Shown here in pieces: positions 61,217 through 64,000 of a stretch of 64,000 bases of DNA. The DNA is from Levilactobacillus yonginensis. GTDB taxonomy: Bacteria > Bacillota > Bacilli > Lactobacillales > Lactobacillaceae. The stretch lies in contig NZ_RHNO01000009.1 of the NCBI RefSeq assembly GCF_003946265.1, positions 30,891 to 94,890 of the forward strand, read 5' to 3'. Every line of letters starts with the position of its first letter. The first letter of the stretch is position 1. Under the pieces are notes generated by a model, which had not been told where the DNA came from, did no database searches, and saw nothing but the letters and a program-made list of their open reading frames with translations. Made by a program: the position numbers and the translations under genes.

Positions 61217-62431
61217 ATGTTGAAAAATTTAGTAGCACAGCGCGTCAATCCCGATGTCCCGTCAGCCTTGAGTGGGCTGTTTGTCAATGATCCCGATCCC
61301 CACGCCATCTCGTTTGCGGCGGGGAGTCCGAACGAACGGCTCTTCCCAGTCAAAGAAATGCAGCGGGCCTTCAACACCGCTATTGAGCAGCAGGGCGCCC
61401 ACCTTTTCCAGTACCAATCAATGCAGGGGAACCTCGACCTGCGGGAAAAATTGGTCGCCCGGATTCAGAAGTGGGGCCACGTCACGACGACGGCGGACAA
61501 CGTGATTGTCACGGTCGGTGGGCAACAAGCCATCGAACTGGTCGCGAAGGCCTTGCTCGATCCCGGCGATGAAATGGTGGTCGAGGTGCCGACCTACGTG
61601 GGGGCACTGGCGGCCTTTGACCTCTACCAGCCGACGTATTACTCGGTCGACCTCCAAGCGGATGGTCTCGACCTCGACGAGCTGGAGGACACCTTAAAAC
61701 GTCATCCCGGTATCAAACTACTGTACACGGTGCCGGACTACCACAACCCAACCGGCATCACCATGAGTGTGGCCAAGCGCCAAGCTTTGGTGGCATTGGC
61801 GAACCGCTACGACTTCATCATTTTAGAGGACTCGCCGTACCGCGACCTAGGGTACGCCAACCTGCCGTTACCCGCCATCAAGAGTTTTGATACGCAGGAC
61901 CGTGTCATCTTCGTGTCTAGCTTGTCGAAAATTTTAATGCCGGCACTGCGGACGGGCTGGCTCCTAGCCGATGGGCCTATTCTGGACGCCATCATGAAGG
62001 TCCGGTTAGCCAGCGACCTGGAAGCCAACGGGGTGATTCACGCGGCGATTGCTAATTATATGGAAGAAAACGATTTAGACCAGCACGTTAACGTGTTGAA
62101 GGACCACTACCGCCAACAGTGTGCGGCGATGGTGGCGGCGCTGGAAAATGACTTCCCCGAGGAGGTTAGTTTCACGCGGCCAGAGGGTGGTTTCTTCGAC
62201 TGGGTAACCTTGCCCGAAGAACTGGACGCGGCGGCGCTCCTGAGCCAGCAGGTGATTCCTCAGGCCCACATCAACTACGTACCTGGTACGAACTTCTATC
62301 CGGGGCGTGACGTTCATAATTCCTTGCGGTTATGCTTCAGTGGCTTATCGCCAGCAGAAATCAGTGCGGGCATGGGCCGGCTGGGTGAGCAGGTCAAGGC
62401 GGCGGTGCGCGAGGTGCGACCGGTGCTGTGA
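61217..62431 (+). CDS. PLP-dependent aminotransferase, MocR/KAT-like class I
   Basis: The 404-residue enzyme has the fold type I pattern with VTVGGQQAIELVAKALLDPGDEMVVE, YTVPDYHNPTGITMS, the PLP-binding Lys in SSLSKILMPALRTGW and RLCFSG near the end. It is like 2-aminoadipate or aromatic aminotransferases of lactic acid bacteria. Substrate unproven. No MocR HTH is attached. The ATG at 61217 is 8 nt from AAAGGTG. Confidence 0.85.
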   Translation: MLKNLVAQRVNPDVPSALSGLFVNDPDPHAISFAAGSPNERLFPVKEMQRAFNTAIEQQGAHLFQYQSMQGNLDLREKLVARIQKWGHVTTTADNVIVTVGGQQAIELVAKALLDPGDEMVVEVPTYVGALAAFDLYQPTYYSVDLQADGLDLDELEDTLKRHPGIKLLYTVPDYHNPTGITMSVAKRQALVALANRYDFIILEDSPYRDLGYANLPLPAIKSFDTQDRVIFVSSLSKILMPALRTGWLLADGPILDAIMKVRLASDLEANGVIHAAIANYMEENDLDQHVNVLKDHYRQQCAAMVAALENDFPEEVSFTRPEGGFFDWVTLPEELDAAALLSQQVIPQAHINYVPGTNFYPGRDVHNSLRLCFSGLSPAEISAGMGRLGEQVKAAVREVRPVL

Positions 62432-62440
62432 GTTTTAAAA

Positions 62441-62483
62441 TAAAAGAGCTTGTAGGCAAAAAAATGTCTACAAGCTCTTTTAA
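62441..62483. terminator. Terminator of the aminotransferase gene
   Basis: An AAAAGAGCTTGTAG / CTACAAGCTCTTTT stem has A and T runs on the two sides and can end transcripts from both directions. Confidence 0.85.
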
Positions 62484-62507
62484 GTAATGCCAAGTGAAGA
62501 AAAAACT

Positions 62508-63749
62508 CTAATTGCCACTGGTTATGCTATCAATGTAGTCATGACTAAGCCTTCTAACTAATGGAGAACTCTTTGTTTTAGTTAGAATGCCTTCCGAGGT
62601 TAATTCTAGAATACATCTTTTGACCTGTGTCCAAGGATAGTCGTTTGTGTTTTTTTTGAGGTCACGATCTTCAATCCCATATCCAGAGTCATTGAATAAG
62701 AAAGCCTGTGAGTAAAGATTGAGCAATTTTTCTGGAATTTCATCTAGATGTCTAGCTTGAAGTTGTACCTGCATATAGGTCATTACATTCTTTTTTTCCT
62801 TTAGTGAAGCAATTAAGGATTTTTGTCCTTTTATTAATATTTTCATCATCTCGACGACAAAGAATGTGATTTCGCCAAAATTATTGGGATTACTAACTTC
62901 TAGAAAGGCTTTGTAGTATTTGGGACGATTTTTATTAATTTCACTAGAAAAGGTTATAGCAGTTAATGTATCGAGTTTGTATCCCAAATAGACGCAAGCA
63001 ATATACCTACCAGTTCGTCCATTTCCATCATTAAATGGATGAATATATTCAAAAAAGTAATGGGCGATGAAAGTTTTGATTAGGAAAGGAACCTCGTCAT
63101 CATTGATAAATGAAATCCAGTCCATAACGTCAGGAAGAAACTCATTTTCTGCCGATTTTGGTTGATGAACGGTTTCCATCGATGTTCCAATATGGACAGG
63201 CTTGTTTCGAAATAATTTTCCGTCGGGCAATTCATCTTTAGCAATTTCTCCATCAAGCAAGTAGTCGTAAGTTCTACGAATATCTTCAGGAACCTTAATT
63301 TGAAGATTCTTTTTGTCTTCAATATTTAGATACATTCTGGCAAATGACTTTAAACGGGTATTTCTTTTGCTATTAGTTTTAGCACTGTCTATGGCATCGT
63401 TCACTTCGGCATTTGTTGTCTTTACGTCTTCGATATCATTAGTACTCTTTATCTCATCACTAAGTGTTTTGAGAAATAGTTGGTTAGATGCGATTGGAGG
63501 TAGTTCAGAGGTCAATCGCGAAACAGTGTTAGAATTTTGTAAAATGATGTCTTGCAGTTTTAGCATTTCTCGGATTGGCAATAAAAAAAGTGAGAACGAC
63601 TTGCTTTGCCTAATACCTCTGAGAATTGGATTTATTTTTAGGTTGGTCACTATAGCAGTTGGAGAGTCGAGCCTTTTGTGAAATTCATCTGTTAAGTTGC
63701 TTTCTGGATTTTCATATTTAAAAGTTTGCAATGAATGGTAACCTTGCAT
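62508..63749 (-). CDS. Fic-domain protein (AMPylator or related)
   Basis: The 413-residue protein has the Fic core HPFNDGNGRTGR (about residue 240), which binds ATP and transfers AMP to hydroxyl side chains. An N-terminal STNDIED segment resembles the class II inhibitory motif (S-x-x-I-E-G/N) but with Asp for Gly/Asn. It also has a C-terminal winged-helix-like end. The gene is distinctly AT-rich against its neighbours, which suggests transfer. The ATG has AGAAGGTG. It follows the partial gene at 63787 by 37 bp, so they may be an operon. Confidence 0.85.
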   Translation of the reverse strand: MQGYHSLQTFKYENPESNLTDEFHKRLDSPTAIVTNLKINPILRGIRQSKSFSLFLLPIREMLKLQDIILQNSNTVSRLTSELPPIASNQLFLKTLSDEIKSTNDIEDVKTTNAEVNDAIDSAKTNSKRNTRLKSFARMYLNIEDKKNLQIKVPEDIRRTYDYLLDGEIAKDELPDGKLFRNKPVHIGTSMETVHQPKSAENEFLPDVMDWISFINDDEVPFLIKTFIAHYFFEYIHPFNDGNGRTGRYIACVYLGYKLDTLTAITFSSEINKNRPKYYKAFLEVSNPNNFGEITFFVVEMMKILIKGQKSLIASLKEKKNVMTYMQVQLQARHLDEIPEKLLNLYSQAFLFNDSGYGIEDRDLKKNTNDYPWTQVKRCILELTSEGILTKTKSSPLVRRLSHDYIDSITSGN

Positions 63750-63786
63750 CTAATCACCTTCTAAGTTTTAAAAATATGGCGTTTTT

Positions 63787-64000
63787 TTAAATCTTGAGTT
63801 CTAATTCTACTCGTAATTTTGATTTGTTCAAGGTTTTTGAATCTTCAATGATGGGATGTCCATGGTAATCATAGGTGTATCTCATATTTGTTGTAGTAAA
63901 TGGTTTCTTAAAGTGTCGGATTTGAGTGTTTAAATAATTATGTGTAAATAGAAAAATAAGCAATTGAAAAGGGAAAGCCTCTCCCTTATGATAGTTAGCA
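63787..64000 (-). CDS. C-terminal end of an unidentified AT-rich gene (partial)
   Basis: On the minus strand an open frame enters from the window end and stops at TAA (63787-63789), giving 70 residues without a stop despite high AT content. It has FPFQLLIFLFTHNYL and ends in a charged helix (KTLNKSKLRVELELKI). Methionine at MRYTYDYHGH could start a 32-residue peptide instead, but no ribosome site precedes it. It is probably co-transcribed with the Fic gene. Confidence 0.5.
   Translation of the reverse strand, partial: ANYHKGEAFPFQLLIFLFTHNYLNTQIRHFKKPFTTTNMRYTYDYHGHPIIEDSKTLNKSKLRVELELKI

Overview
The window looks like chromosomal DNA of a heterofermentative lactic acid bacterium of the Lactobacillaceae. 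A Levilactobacillus (L. brevis-type) organism is my best guess. The grounds are xylulokinase beside XylT-type xylose symporters with cre and XylR-like operators, an NRAMP/MntH gene set, a tyrosine-type T-box, a salvage-only thiM-thiD-thiE cluster, PurBoxes, strong AAGGAGG ribosome sites and many secreted proteins rich in Lys and Tyr. No rRNA, tRNA, IS transposase, prophage or CRISPR array was seen.

Layout. 0-6 kb: pentose block with xylB and two near-identical xylose symporters, each behind the same cre/promoter/operator module. 6-15 kb: diacetyl/acetoin reductase, secreted tyrosine phosphatase, DUF1801 protein, stress protein, M20 peptidase, K+ channel, aldo/keto reductase. 15-23 kb: GNAT, a T-box-controlled NhaC-type transporter, an MntR-like repressor and a tandem duplication of mntH-usp. 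23-27 kb: purA-guaC and purB, followed by a convergent candidate small RNA with C-rich loops. 27-38 kb: hydrolases, a second tyrosine phosphatase, a secreted S53 protease, membrane proteins, a HhH-GPD glycosylase and glpK. 38-41.5 kb: an addiction-type cluster with higBA-like and hicAB-like modules, a candidate type I toxin with antisense RNA, and an orphan copy of that antisense gene. 42-50 kb: RlmD methyltransferase, FetAB-like ABC exporter, SDR, and a TPP riboswitch with thiMDE. 50-53 kb: an SOS-controlled Y-family polymerase operon. 53-57 kb: three secreted proteins. 57-59 kb: a sigma-factor-like gene with DUF1659 and DUF2922 genes. 59-64 kb: LysR, a MocR/KAT-like aminotransferase, then an AT-rich segment with a Fic protein and a partial gene.

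The most striking feature is a dispersed family of about 15 GC-rich intergenic elements of 140-195 bp, in both orientations. They share conserved single-stranded blocks, but their helices vary between copies with compensatory changes: a long closing stem, two internal hairpins and a probable pseudoknot. One copy sits between a TPP riboswitch terminator and thiM, and two short-form copies are in tandem. A second family of about 140 bp occurs twice, each time in the 3' UTR of a plus-strand gene just before its terminator, again with compensatory changes. Neither can be matched to Rfam from here, so their novelty is unproven.
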